Shown in pieces: positions 8,022-16,955 of a DNA stretch of 64,000 nt (position 1 is its first letter; each line of letters begins with the position of its first letter). Below the pieces are notes generated by a model that did not search any database, was not told the DNA's origin, and saw nothing but the letters and a program-made list of their open reading frames with translations. The translations under genes and the position numbers were made by a program. The stretch covers positions 62,001 to 126,000 of the forward strand of contig NZ_KQ947985.1 of NCBI RefSeq assembly GCF_001513975.1. The letters are read 5' to 3'. The DNA is from Streptomyces curacoi (GTDB lineage Bacteria > Actinomycetota > Actinomycetes > Streptomycetales > Streptomycetaceae).

Positions 8022-9584
8022 ATGGCCCGCGTCCCCGCCGCAGTCATGAAAATCTTCCGCCCCCTCCCCAGGGCCCCGCGCGCCCTCGCCCACCGCTACG
8101 CCACCCGCCGCCCCCTCCCCACCCCCGAACTCGTCACCCAGCCCCACCCCTGGACCCGCACCCTCGGACTCGTCACCGTCGTCCTTCTCGGCGCCTGGCT
8201 CGGCCTGCTGATCGTCGGCAACGTCCGCGTCCCCGTCGGCCCCATGAACACCACCATGACCCTGCGCCCGTCCCTCACCGGCGGCACAAAGATCAACATC
8301 TCCCCGCTCGGCGCCCTCCAACTCGACAGCCACATCGCCCCCGTCCGCCTGGACGTCAACGTCGACCAACTCGACCCCGCCCGCGCCCAAGCCCTCGTGG
8401 ACCACCCCGAACGCCTCTCCGGCCTCCAGGACGAAGTCACCCAGGACATCACCCACGGCACCCGCGACCTGGCCCTGCGCTCCTGCGTGGCCGTCGTCTC
8501 CGGCGCCACCGCCCTGGGCCTCGCCGTCTACCGCCGCCCCCGCCGCGCCCTCGCCGCCGGCGGCCTCGCCCTCACCCTCCTGGCGGCCTCGGGCGGCACG
8601 GCATTCGCCACCTGGAACCCCGAGTCCGTCCTGGAACCGAAGTTCTCGGGCCTGCTGTCCTCCGCCCCGTCCCTGGTCGGCAACGCACGCAGCATCGTCA
8701 CCGAATTCGACGTCTACCAAAAGGAATTGGCCCGCCTGGTCACCAACGTGACCAAGCTCTACGACGCCACCTCCACCCTCCCCGCCTACGCCCCCGACCC
8801 GTCCACGATCCGCGTCCTGCACGTCTCCGACATCCACCTCAACCCGGCGAGCTGGAAGATCATCGCCTCGCTCGTCGACCAGTACAAGGTCAACGTGATC
8901 GTCGACTCCGGCGACACCATGGACCACGGCACAGCCGCCGAGAACGGCTTCCTGGACCCCATCGAGGACCTCGGCGCCCCCTACGTCTGGGTCCGCGGCA
9001 ACCACGACTCACGAGTGACCCAGCGCTACCTGGAAGGCCTCAAGAACGTCCACGTCCTGGACGACGGCAAGGCCAAAACCATCGCCGGCCTGCGCTTCGC
9101 CGGCATCGGCGACCCCCAGTTCACCCCCGACCGCTCCACCGTCCCCGGCGGCGACGCCGCCAACGAACTGGCAGGCGCCCGCCTGGCCACCTCCCTGCGC
9201 GACCAGAAAGCCGCCGGCACCCCCGTCGACGTCGCCATCGCCCACGAACCAGTGGCAGCACGCCACACAGACGGCGAAGTCCCCCTCACCCTCGCCGGCC
9301 ACGTCCACCACCAGGAAATGGAACTCCTGCCATACGGCACCCGCCTCCGCATCGAAGGCTCCACAGGCGGCAGCGGCCTACGCGCGGTCGAAGGCAAACA
9401 CCCCGACCCCATCCAGACCTCGATCCTCTACTTCGACCGCGACACCCGCCGCCTCCAGGCCTGGGACGAGATCGAACTCGGCGGCCTCGGCCTCACCACG
9501 GCAGAGGTACGCCGCCACCTCGTCGAGGAGAACCAGCCAGGCACACCCGACTCCCCCACCCCGACTCCGAGCCCCTCTCCGTAA
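8022..9584 (+). CDS. Membrane-anchored metallophosphoesterase
   Basis: Calcineurin-like phosphoesterase of about 520 residues with membrane segments before the catalytic domain. Seen: a first membrane segment (LVTVVLLGAWLGLLIVG), an extracytoplasmic domain, a second hydrophobic stretch after RRPRRALAAGG, then the metal-binding motifs VLHVSDIHLN, DSGDTMDHG, WVRGNHDS, an AHEP His, and GHVHHQEME. The Pro/Ser/Thr C-terminus (PTPTPSPSP) suggests an outside location. The ATG at 8022 is chosen; an in-frame ATG at 8046 is possible. Substrate unknown. It is followed by the tRNA cluster. Confidence 0.88.
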   Translation: MARVPAAVMKIFRPLPRAPRALAHRYATRRPLPTPELVTQPHPWTRTLGLVTVVLLGAWLGLLIVGNVRVPVGPMNTTMTLRPSLTGGTKINISPLGALQLDSHIAPVRLDVNVDQLDPARAQALVDHPERLSGLQDEVTQDITHGTRDLALRSCVAVVSGATALGLAVYRRPRRALAAGGLALTLLAASGGTAFATWNPESVLEPKFSGLLSSAPSLVGNARSIVTEFDVYQKELARLVTNVTKLYDATSTLPAYAPDPSTIRVLHVSDIHLNPASWKIIASLVDQYKVNVIVDSGDTMDHGTAAENGFLDPIEDLGAPYVWVRGNHDSRVTQRYLEGLKNVHVLDDGKAKTIAGLRFAGIGDPQFTPDRSTVPGGDAANELAGARLATSLRDQKAAGTPVDVAIAHEPVAARHTDGEVPLTLAGHVHHQEMELLPYGTRLRIEGSTGGSGLRAVEGKHPDPIQTSILYFDRDTRRLQAWDEIELGGLGLTTAEVRRHLVEENQPGTPDSPTPTPSPSP

Positions 9585-9664
9585 ACCGTTTTGGCGATAC
9601 CTCCCGCCATCCCATATGCTTCTCACGTCCCCGACGCGCTGAGAAGCGCCCAGGCGGGCCGATA

Positions 9665-9737
9665 GCCCTCATCGTCTAGCGGCCTAGGACGCCGCCCTTT
9701 CAAGGCGGTAGCACGGGTTCGAATCCCGTTGGGGGCA
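9665..9737 (+). tRNA. tRNA-Glu (anticodon TTC)
   Basis: Full cloverleaf with acceptor GCCCTCA / TGGGGGC, anticodon loop CTTTCAA on a CCGCC/GGCGG stem, and T-loop TTCGAAT. CCA is not encoded. It is the first of a three-tRNA cluster. Confidence 0.95.
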
Positions 9738-9774
9738 CGCAGTACGGTGTGCGACACTGTCGTACACATCGCTT

Positions 9775-9849
9775 GGTCCTGTGGAGCAGTTTGGAGTGCT
9801 CGCCACCCTGTCAAGGTGGAGGCCGCGGGTTCAAATCCCGTCAGGACCG
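9775..9849 (+). tRNA. tRNA-Asp (anticodon GTC), copy 1
   Basis: Acceptor GGTCCTG / CAGGACC, anticodon loop CTGTCAA on CCACC/GGTGG, T-loop TTCAAAT. It is identical to the tRNA-Asp at 14167-14241; the two flank the hrpA-type gene. Confidence 0.95.
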
Positions 9850-9874
9850 CAAAGGCTTTACAAAAGGCCTTGAC

Positions 9875-9948
9875 GGCTGGGTAGCTCAGTTGGTACGAGC
9901 GTCCGCCTGAAAAGCGGAAGGTCGCCGGTTCGACCCCGGCCCCAGCCA
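9875..9948 (+). tRNA. tRNA-Phe (anticodon GAA)
   Basis: Acceptor GGCTGGG / CCCAGCC, anticodon loop CTGAAAA on a CCGC-type stem, T-loop TTCGACC. It is the last tRNA of the cluster, followed 10 bases later by a terminator hairpin. Confidence 0.95.
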
Positions 9949-9958
9949 CCGTCAGGAC

Positions 9959-9986
9959 AGCCCCTCCGGGATCTCCCAGAGGGGCT
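9959..9986 (+). terminator. Terminator of the tRNA-Glu/Asp/Phe cluster
   Basis: Inverted repeat AGCCCCTC / GAGGGGCT with a 12-nt loop, followed by GCTTCC, just after tRNA-Phe. Confidence 0.8.
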
Positions 9987-10094
9987 GCTTCCATGTGCTC
10001 CGCGTCGCGGACCCCGCTCCACCGCCGGAGGCAAAACCGCCGGAGGCAAAAGCGTTCGCCATGGATTTCGCCGGGATGAGATCCTGGATCGCGT

Positions 10095-13000
10095 ATGTCT
10101 ACGCAGCCTGCCCCCGCCCTCGGCCCCCTCGCCCCCCGTCTGACCGAGCTCTCCCTGCGCGATGCGCATCGGCTCGGTCGGCGGCTCGAAGGTGCGCGCA
10201 AGATCCGTAAGCCGGAGGCGCGGGCCGCCGTGCTCGCGGAGATCGAGGCGGAGATCGCCAGGGGTGAGGAGCGTATCGCCGCGCGGCGCACCCGTGTGCC
10301 CGCCGTCAGGTATCCCGAGCAGCTGCCCGTCAGTCAGAAGAAGGACGACATCGCGGCCGCGATCCGTGATCACCAGGTGGTGATCGTGGCGGGTGAGACC
10401 GGGTCCGGTAAGACGACCCAGATTCCGAAGATCTGTCTTGAGCTCGGGCGTGGTGTGCGCGGCATGATCGGGCACACGCAGCCCCGCCGTATTGCCGCTC
10501 GTACGGTCGCGGAGCGGGTGGCCGAGGAGCTGGACACTCCGCTGGGCGAGTCGGTCGGCTGGAAGGTTCGTTTCACCGATCAGGTGAATCCGGACGCCAC
10601 GTTTATCAAGCTGATGACCGACGGCATCCTGCTCGCCGAGATCCAGACGGATCGTGAGCTGCGTGCCTACGACACGATCATCATCGACGAGGCCCATGAG
10701 CGGTCTCTCAACATCGACTTTCTGCTCGGGTATCTGGCCCAGCTGCTGCCGAAGCGGCCGGATCTGAAGGTCGTCATCACGTCGGCGACCATCGATCCCG
10801 AGCGTTTCTCCCGGCACTTCGGTGATGCGCCGATCATCGAGGTGAGCGGGCGGACGTATCCGGTGGAGGTGCGCTACCGGCCTCTCCTCGAAGAGGACGG
10901 CGATGACGCGGACCGGGATCAGATCACCGCGATCACGGACGCCGTCGAGGAGCTGATGGGTGAGGGGCAGGGCGACATTCTGGTCTTCCTCTCAGGGGAG
11001 CGGGAGATCCGGGACACGGCGGACGCCCTGACGAAGAAGCAGTACCGCTTCACCGAAGTCCTGCCGCTCTACGCCCGTCTCTCGCACGCCGAGCAGCATC
11101 GTGTCTTCCAGCCGCACACCGGTCGCAGGATCGTTCTGGCGACCAACGTCGCCGAGACCTCCCTCACGGTGCCCGGTATCAAGTACGTCATCGACCCCGG
11201 CTTCGCCCGGATCAGCCGCTACAGCCATCGCACGAAGGTCCAGCGGCTGCCGATCGAACCGATCTCCCAGGCCAGTGCCAATCAGCGCAAGGGCCGCTGT
11301 GGGCGGACGAGTGACGGAATCTGTATCCGGCTGTACTCGGAGGACGATTTCCTCGCCCGCCCGGAGTTCACGGACGCGGAGATCCTGCGGACGAACCTGG
11401 CTTCCGTGATCCTGCAGATGACGGCGGCCGGTCTCGGCGACATCGAGAAGTTCCCGTTCATCGATCCGCCGGATCATCGCAACATCCGTGACGGTGTGCA
11501 GCTCCTGCAGGAGCTCGGTGCGCTGGATCCGTCGCAGAAGGACGTGCGCAAGCGGCTGACGGACACCGGTCGCAAGCTGGCTCAGCTGCCGGTCGACCCG
11601 CGGCTGGCCCGCATGGTGCTGGAGGCCGACCGGAACGGCTGTGTCCGCGAGGTCATGGTCATAGCGGCCGCGCTCTCCATCCAGGATCCACGGGAGCGTC
11701 CCGCCGACAAGCAGACCCAGGCGGACCAGCAGCATGCCCGTTTCAAGGACGAGACGAGCGACTTCCTCGCGTATCTGAATCTCTGGCGGTACATCCGTGA
11801 GCAGCAGAAGGAGCGCGGTTCGTCGTCGTTCCGCCGGATGTGCAAGCAGGAGTATCTGAACTTCCTGCGCATTCGCGAATGGCAGGACATTTACTCCCAG
11901 CTGCGGACGGTTGCCAAGCAGATGGGCATCCACCTCAACGAGGACGACGCCCCCGCCGACCGTATCCATGTCTCTCTGCTCGCCGGTCTCCTCTCCCACA
12001 TCGGTATGAAGGATGTGAAGGAGTCCAAGGACTCCGGCGCCGGCGCGCGCAAGGACGGCGGCCGCAACGAGTATCTCGGTGCCCGCAACGCGAAGTTCGC
12101 GATCTTCCCGGGTTCGGCCCTGTTCAAGAAGCCCCCGCGCTTCGTGATGTCGGCGGAGCTGGTGGAGACGAGTCGCCTGTGGGCCCGGGTCAACGCGAAG
12201 ATCGAGCCGGAGTGGGTGGAGCCGCTCGCCGGGCACCTTCTCAAGCGCACGTATTCGGAGCCGCACTGGGAGAAGGACCAGGCGGCTGTGATGGCGTACG
12301 AGAAGGTCACGCTGTACGGCGTTCCGATCATCGCGCAGCGCAAGGTCAACTACGGGCGGGTCGATCCGGAGGTCAGCCGCGAGCTGTTCATCCGCAACGC
12401 CCTGGTCGAGGGTGACTGGCGCACCCACCACAAGTTCTTCGCGGACAATCGCAAACTCCTCAGTGAGGTCGAGGAGTTGGAGCATCGTGCGCGGCGCCGG
12501 GACATCGTCGTGGACGACGAGACGCTGTTCGACTTCTATGACCAGAGGGTGCCCGAACACGTTGTGTCCGGCGCGCACTTCGACTCCTGGTGGAAGCGCA
12601 AGCGGCACGAGCAGCCGGACTATCTGGACTTCGAGCGGGAGATGCTCATCCGGGAGTCGGCCGAGGCGGTCACCAAGTCGGACTATCCGGACTCCTGGCG
12701 TCAGGGGCCGTTGAAGTTCCGGGTCACGTACCAGTTCGAGCCGGGTGCGGACGCGGACGGTGTCACGGTCCACATCCCTCTTCAGGTGCTGAACCAGGTC
12801 ACGGACGAGGGTTTCGACTGGCAGATCCCGGGTCTGCGTGAGGAACTGGTGACGGAGCTGATCCGTTCTCTCCCCAAGCCGATCCGCCGCAGTTACGTGC
12901 CGGCGCCGAACTATGCGAAGGCGTTCCTGGAGAAGGCGGTGCCTTTGCAGGAGCCGCTGACGGTGACCATGGCGCGGGAGCTGAGGCGCATGGTCGGTGT

Positions 13001-14072
13001 CCCGTTCACGGCGGACGACTTCGACTGGTCGAAGGTTCCGGATCATCTGCGCATCACGTTCCGGATCGTCGACGAGCGGCGTCGCAAGCTGGCCGAGGAC
13101 AAGGATCTGGAGGCTTTGAAGCTCCGGCTGAAGCCGAAGGCGCGCAAGGCCCTCTCGCAGGCCGCGGCGGCCACCGCGTCCCGCGAGGGCGGCGAGTCCC
13201 TGGAACGCGAGGGTCTGGCCGACTGGACCATCGGCACGCTCACCCGTGTCTTCGAGACCCGGCGGGCCGGCCAGCCGGTGAAGGCGTACCCGGCGCTGGT
13301 GGACGACGGGGACACGGTGTCGGTCCGCCTCTTCGACACGGAGGCGGAGCAGGCGCAGGCGATGTGGAAGGGCACGCGTCGGCTGATCCTGCGCAACATC
13401 CCGGTGAATCCGGCGAAGTTCGCGTCCGAGAAGCTGACGAACGCCCAGAAGCTGGCCCTGTCGGCCAATCCGCACGGCTCGATCCAGGCGCTCTTCGAGG
13501 ACTGTGCGATGGCGGCGGCGGACAAGCTGATCGGTGACTTCGGGGGGCCGGCGTGGGACGAGGAGTCGTATCGGAAGCTGTACGACCGGGTGCGGGCCGA
13601 GATCGTCGACACGACGGTCCGTACGGTGGCGCAGGTGCAGCAGGTCCTCGCCGCCTGGCAGGCCGCTGAGCGCCGTCTGAAGGCCGTACGCAGCCCTGCG
13701 CTGCTCGCGAACCTCACGGACGTACGGAAGCAGCTGGACGCCCTTGTACGGCCCGGTTTCGTGACGGAGGCGGGTCTGCGGCGTCTGCCCGACCTGATGC
13801 GGTACCTGATCGCGGTGGACCGTCGGCTGCAGCAGATGCCGACGAACGTCCAGCGCGACACGACCCGCATGGAGAAGGTCCACGAGATGCAGGACGAGTA
13901 CGCCTGGCTCCTGGAGCAGATGCCGCAGGGCCGTCCGGTCCCGCAGCAGGTTCTGGACGTGCGCTGGATGCTGGAGGAGCTCCGCGTCAGTTACTTCGCC
14001 CATGCGCTCGGTACGGCGTACCCGATCTCCGACAAGCGGATCGTGAAGACGATCGACGCGCTGGCGCCGTAA
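10095..14072 (+). CDS. hrpA: ATP-dependent RNA helicase, HrpA family
   Basis: DEAH-box RNA helicase of 1325 residues, full length for the HrpA family, cytoplasmic. Motifs in order: Walker A GETGSGKTTQIPK, TQPRRIAA, DEAHERSLNIDFLL, SATID, then ANQRKGRCGR in the second RecA domain. Helicase-associated domains and the long C-terminal DUF3418-type region typical of HrpA follow. E. coli HrpA acts on stalled or collided ribosomes; that role is known for the family and only inferred here. In Streptomyces this gene conservatively lies next to bldC. Here it sits between two identical tRNA-Asp genes. Confidence 0.95.
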   Translation: MSTQPAPALGPLAPRLTELSLRDAHRLGRRLEGARKIRKPEARAAVLAEIEAEIARGEERIAARRTRVPAVRYPEQLPVSQKKDDIAAAIRDHQVVIVAGETGSGKTTQIPKICLELGRGVRGMIGHTQPRRIAARTVAERVAEELDTPLGESVGWKVRFTDQVNPDATFIKLMTDGILLAEIQTDRELRAYDTIIIDEAHERSLNIDFLLGYLAQLLPKRPDLKVVITSATIDPERFSRHFGDAPIIEVSGRTYPVEVRYRPLLEEDGDDADRDQITAITDAVEELMGEGQGDILVFLSGEREIRDTADALTKKQYRFTEVLPLYARLSHAEQHRVFQPHTGRRIVLATNVAETSLTVPGIKYVIDPGFARISRYSHRTKVQRLPIEPISQASANQRKGRCGRTSDGICIRLYSEDDFLARPEFTDAEILRTNLASVILQMTAAGLGDIEKFPFIDPPDHRNIRDGVQLLQELGALDPSQKDVRKRLTDTGRKLAQLPVDPRLARMVLEADRNGCVREVMVIAAALSIQDPRERPADKQTQADQQHARFKDETSDFLAYLNLWRYIREQQKERGSSSFRRMCKQEYLNFLRIREWQDIYSQLRTVAKQMGIHLNEDDAPADRIHVSLLAGLLSHIGMKDVKESKDSGAGARKDGGRNEYLGARNAKFAIFPGSALFKKPPRFVMSAELVETSRLWARVNAKIEPEWVEPLAGHLLKRTYSEPHWEKDQAAVMAYEKVTLYGVPIIAQRKVNYGRVDPEVSRELFIRNALVEGDWRTHHKFFADNRKLLSEVEELEHRARRRDIVVDDETLFDFYDQRVPEHVVSGAHFDSWWKRKRHEQPDYLDFEREMLIRESAEAVTKSDYPDSWRQGPLKFRVTYQFEPGADADGVTVHIPLQVLNQVTDEGFDWQIPGLREELVTELIRSLPKPIRRSYVPAPNYAKAFLEKAVPLQEPLTVTMARELRRMVGVPFTADDFDWSKVPDHLRITFRIVDERRRKLAEDKDLEALKLRLKPKARKALSQAAAATASREGGESLEREGLADWTIGTLTRVFETRRAGQPVKAYPALVDDGDTVSVRLFDTEAEQAQAMWKGTRRLILRNIPVNPAKFASEKLTNAQKLALSANPHGSIQALFEDCAMAAADKLIGDFGGPAWDEESYRKLYDRVRAEIVDTTVRTVAQVQQVLAAWQAAERRLKAVRSPALLANLTDVRKQLDALVRPGFVTEAGLRRLPDLMRYLIAVDRRLQQMPTNVQRDTTRMEKVHEMQDEYAWLLEQMPQGRPVPQQVLDVRWMLEELRVSYFAHALGTAYPISDKRIVKTIDALAP

Positions 14073-14166
14073 CGGGGCGTGTACGTTGGGTGAGTTCGAC
14101 CAGGGGGCTCACCCTCCTGTACAGTCTCTTCTCGCAGCGCAACGCAAGAATCGCGCAGCGAAACCT

Positions 14167-14241
14167 GGTCCTGTGGAGCAGTTTGGAGTGCTCGCCACCC
14201 TGTCAAGGTGGAGGCCGCGGGTTCAAATCCCGTCAGGACCG
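14167..14241 (+). tRNA. tRNA-Asp (anticodon GTC), copy 2
   Basis: Base-for-base identical to the tRNA-Asp at 9775-9849. It has its own strong terminator 9 bases downstream and stands alone. Confidence 0.95.
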
Positions 14242-14249
14242 CAGCGAAG

Positions 14250-14287
14250 GAAGAAGGCCCGCACCCCCTGGGGTGCGGGCCTTCTTC
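14250..14287 (+). terminator. Terminator after tRNA-Asp copy 2
   Basis: Perfect 17-bp inverted repeat whose arms start GAAGAAGGCCCGC and end GCGGGCCTTCTTC, with a short loop around CTG at 14268. Confidence 0.9.
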
Positions 14288-14421
14288 GTGTCCGGGGGCC
14301 TGGGCCTGGCAACTAGGCCCTGAACGCCCCCGGCGGAGCTCCGCGCCACCTTGACGGAGTCACATTCGCTCGGTACCCAGAACTCAGGGCACCTTTCCGC
14401 GTGACCCCCCGGAGGTGGCGT

Positions 14422-14616
14422 ATGGCGGCATCGGCTAGGCACGAGACGCGGGCACTTCTCCGCGCGCACCTGGCGGCCGCCTCCTCGTATCGGCATCTCA
14501 CCCGCCACTGCCCGATCTGCCATCACCTGTTGCGGCTGGCGATGGCTTCTCCTCCGCGTACCGCTCGGACAGTCCCGGACGAGGTCGTCGAGGACGAGAC
14601 GCCGTCCACCGCGTGA
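14422..14616 (+). CDS. Small conserved protein, DUF6274-like
   Basis: 64-residue basic protein with excellent start signals: GGAGG at 14411 and 6 bases to ATG. The sequence contains RALLRAHLAAASSYRHLTRH followed by CPICHHLLRLAM, a CxxC/His pair that could bind a metal but is too short for a classic zinc finger. From memory this matches a small Streptomyces family named DUF6274; the family label is not certain. Function unknown. It lies between tRNA-Asp and the bldC terminator, convergent to bldC. Confidence 0.75.
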   Translation: MAASARHETRALLRAHLAAASSYRHLTRHCPICHHLLRLAMASPPRTARTVPDEVVEDETPSTA

Positions 14617-14924
14617 CCGTCGCCGGCGCCAACTGCCGCCTGTCATGGGGGCTCTGGAGCACTCGGCTCCCTGTAGCGCACATAGGCCGGGGGCAACAAG
14701 CACTGTGGCATGTGACGGGTGTCACCGCATGAGTTTCTGGAAGTGCGGTACTTACACCCCACCTACAACTGGTCAATTTAATATGTGCAATTGCACCAGC
14801 TTCCAGGGGTCGCCCGCCGCGCCCCCGTGACCGTCCAGGGCGCGTCCACAGGAGACCCGACACCCCTCCCCAGAGTCCGACAAGCCCGCCCACAGGAGTG
14901 CCGGCCGGCACACGGTCCGCGCAC

Positions 14925-14964
14925 AAAAAAGATCGCGCTGGACCCGGCGGAGTCCAGCGCGATC
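14925..14964 (-). terminator. Rho-independent terminator of bldC
   Basis: Perfect 13-bp stem (GATCGCGCTGGAC / GTCCAGCGCGATC) with an 8-nt loop, followed on the minus strand by TTTTTT. It is one of the few textbook T-tract terminators in the window. Confidence 0.9.
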
Positions 14965-15066
14965 GACGACGCACCCTTGTTGCGTGCCTGCAGTGCTCTG
15001 TTCGGCTTGGGCGTGGGCTCTGTTGGGGCAGAACCCGCGTCGCTTGGAGCTAGGGTTCGGGCGCCG

Positions 15067-15087
15067 CGGCAGTTGGGGGAACTGCCG
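15067..15087 (-). terminator. Hairpin in the bldC 3' region
   Basis: Inverted repeat CGGCAGTT / AACTGCCG with a 5-nt loop, about 24 bases past the bldC stop codon. No T run; it may act as a first, weaker terminator or as an RNA stability element. Confidence 0.5.
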
Positions 15088-15110
15088 GTTTGCCCGGGTT
15101 ATGCAGTTGT

Positions 15111-15317
15111 TCAGGCCTCGCTGCGCTGCTGCGGGATGCCCGCCAGCAGAGCGCGGACCTCGGCCTCGCGGTAGCGGCGGTGCCCGCCGAGCGTACGGAT
15201 GGACGTGAGCTTCCCGGCCTTCGCCCACCGCGTGACCGTCTTGGGGTCGACGCGGAACATGGTGGCGACCTCAGCCGGGGTCAGCAGCGGCTCGGCATCA
15301 GGGGTGCGAGCGGTCAT
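15111..15317 (-). CDS. bldC: Developmental transcription factor BldC
   Basis: 68-residue MerR-like DNA-binding protein that controls entry into development and antibiotic production in Streptomyces. The sequence LTPAEVATMFRVDPKTVTRW followed by GKLTSIRTLGGHRRY is the winged helix-turn-helix of BldC, with no effector domain; the length equals that of known BldC. GGAGG lies 7 bases before the ATG. BldC is known to bind DNA cooperatively on variable numbers of direct repeats. Neighbours (hrpA-type helicase, vdh) match the known locus. Confidence 0.97.
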   Translation of the reverse strand: MTARTPDAEPLLTPAEVATMFRVDPKTVTRWAKAGKLTSIRTLGGHRRYREAEVRALLAGIPQQRSEA

Positions 15318-15333
15318 GAGCGGCCTCCTCGGG

Positions 15334-15355
15334 AGAACCGAACCTTCTCGGTTCT
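15334..15355 (-). promoter_or_regulatory. Leader hairpin before bldC
   Basis: Inverted repeat AGAACCGA / TCGGTTCT ending about 17 bases before the bldC start codon, immediately before its ribosome site. It could affect translation or be a protein site. Confidence 0.5.
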
Positions 15356-15549
15356 TTCCTCTAAATTCTGCACCTTGACCCGCGTTGCCCGAAATGGCGG
15401 ACGCGAGTCGAGTCGGTTATAGGACGAACGGCTTGTCCTCGGCACTACAACTACACCATCTGTCCAGCCGCGTCGGCCAAACCGATGGAATTGCCCTCCC
15501 AGGTGTTCATCAGCGACGGAAGCCGATGGACCATGCCATAGCGGACAGT

Positions 15550-15582
15550 CACGCCACTGTGACGATCAGTCACAGTGGCGTG
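15550..15582. promoter_or_regulatory. Perfect palindrome upstream of bldC
   Basis: Perfect 14-bp arms (CACGCCACTGTGAC / GTCACAGTGGCGTG) around GATCA, 230 bases upstream of bldC. It has no T run and no adjacent gene end on the same scale, so an operator or bidirectional attenuator is more likely than a simple terminator. Confidence 0.6.
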
Positions 15583-15891
15583 CAGGAGTCTCAAGACCCC
15601 CCAAAGCGTGCAATGTCGAGAGAGAGCCCTCCCCGGACTCCTTGTCCTATTTTGGCACGAGGAGGGGTTACCGGCGCAAGGGCCGCGTACGTGCGGTCCG
15701 TCACGCTTACGCGCGTTGAAGCACTCTTGACGGATACGCCCGGATCGGACCCTACGTCCGTTGTTGACGAGACATCAGGAACCTCAGTGCGAGCACGAAA
15801 CCCCAAAACGGGCGTCTCGTCAAACGCCAGTTCGTTACGTCACACCGGTTCCGCCCGCCGGCCCCTCGCCCCGGATCACCCGGCGGACCGC

Positions 15892-16734
15892 TCAGTTCGC
15901 CGACCGCCGGTCCCGCACTGCCCGCCAGCGCTCCACGAGCCGCCCGTAGGCCGCCCCCGCGGCCGCCCCGTCACCGTGCCGCAGCGCCTCGATGCCGTCG
16001 GCCACATCGGCCGCCGAGTGATCGTCCTCCAGGTCGCCGGCCGACAGGGTGTGCACCAGGCCGCCGTAGTCCAGCTCGACCAGCGAGCGCGGATGGAACT
16101 CCTCCAGCCAGCGCCCGACGTCCACCAGGCCGTCGATGAGCGGCCCCTCGTCGATGGCGTCCCTCAGCGTCCTCAGGGCCCGCGCCACCCGCCGCCGGGC
16201 CTGCACCATCGGCGTCCGGTAGCGCAGCATCGGCGGGATCTCGGCCGAGCCCTTCTCGAAGCGCCGCTCCTCGTCCGACACCAGCACGAACCAGTGCAGG
16301 GGCACCTGCCAGGTCGAGGTGCGGATCCAGGGCCGGGCGTCCGGGTTGCGGGCCAGCCAGCGCTCGTAGTCCTGAGCCGCCTGGCGCCGTACGAGGGGCG
16401 GCAGCACCGCGTCCAGGACCGGCTTGGGCAGCTCCTCGCCCAGCTCCCCGAGCGCCTGCCAGCCCCGCAGCCGGGTCCGCCACGGGCACACGCACAGCAC
16501 CCCGTCGACCTCCAGCACGAAGGCGTCGCTGCTCTCGTGCACCGGCACCGCAATGGGCGGGGTGGGCAGCAAGTCGGCGAGGGAGCGGCGCAGTTCGTCC
16601 TGGTACGAGGGGCGGTCGGGGCGGCGGGCGTAGCGGGCCCAGTGATCGCGCTCGGGCTCCGGGAAGGCGGCCAGCGGTTCGTACACGCGCAGATAGGTCG
16701 CGTACGGGACGACCACCGAGGACACCTTGGGCAC
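15892..16734 (-). CDS. Conserved Streptomyces protein, function unknown
   Basis: 280-residue cytoplasmic protein found, in the known gene order, between bldC and vdh (SCO4090-like position). No catalytic motif is recognised. It contains many aromatic and Arg residues (PLVRRQAAQDYERWLARNPD, HWFVLVSDEERRF) and a C-terminal helical segment. Start is GTG at 16734 after GGGAGAG. It is divergent from vdh, so the 220 bases between them carry both promoters. Confidence 0.85.
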   Translation of the reverse strand: MPKVSSVVVPYATYLRVYEPLAAFPEPERDHWARYARRPDRPSYQDELRRSLADLLPTPPIAVPVHESSDAFVLEVDGVLCVCPWRTRLRGWQALGELGEELPKPVLDAVLPPLVRRQAAQDYERWLARNPDARPWIRTSTWQVPLHWFVLVSDEERRFEKGSAEIPPMLRYRTPMVQARRRVARALRTLRDAIDEGPLIDGLVDVGRWLEEFHPRSLVELDYGGLVHTLSAGDLEDDHSAADVADGIEALRHGDGAAAGAAYGRLVERWRAVRDRRSAN

Positions 16735-16823
16735 GCCTGCTCTCTCCCCTGCCGTCTGCCGGGAAAACCTGCGGGACCCGCTGACAAACCAGCGGGAAAA
16801 CTATGCAAATCGTCGCACGGCCT

Positions 16824-16836
16824 TACTCCAGGAGTA
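16824..16836. promoter_or_regulatory. Palindrome in the vdh divergent promoter region
   Basis: Perfect inverted repeat TACTCC-A-GGAGTA about 120 bases before the vdh start and 90 bases before the divergent gene. It is a plausible regulator site; vdh is known to be regulated by carbon and nitrogen source and by valine in Streptomyces. Confidence 0.4.
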
Positions 16837-16955
16837 GGTGATCCTGAGCACTGCGGGATGGGTGGGCGCTCGCGGGTCTAATCTCATGCTCACAGCCCCC
16901 GCCACCCGTACGGGAGCTCGCTCCGATCGCCGCAACGTACTCAGGAGTCACCACA

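Larger units (their letters stand above)
14617..15110. other. Non-coding stretch between the small gene and bldC
   Basis: No convincing gene is seen. It contains an AT-rich patch with a perfect 12-bp palindrome GTGCAATTGCAC (14785-14796), the bldC terminator, and a roughly 145-base bldC 3' untranslated region with another hairpin (15067-15087). Confidence 0.6.
15318..15891. other. Long bldC upstream region
   Basis: 574 bases with no supported gene. It should hold the bldC promoter. Seen: a leader hairpin (15334-15355), a perfect 14-bp-arm palindrome (15550-15582), and TTGACG-like hexamers (for example at 15728). Such long upstream regions are typical of Streptomyces developmental genes. Confidence 0.6.

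Noticed and set aside
4553..9679. Very long plus-strand open frame (about 1700 codons) across several minus-strand genes
   Set aside because: Antisense artefact of high-GC DNA; it is Arg/Pro-rich, lacks any domain and overlaps well-supported genes and tRNAs.
10992..14003. 1003-codon minus-strand open frame opposite hrpA
   Set aside because: Shadow of hrpA codons; no motif and composition rich in Arg, Val and Leu typical of antisense frames.
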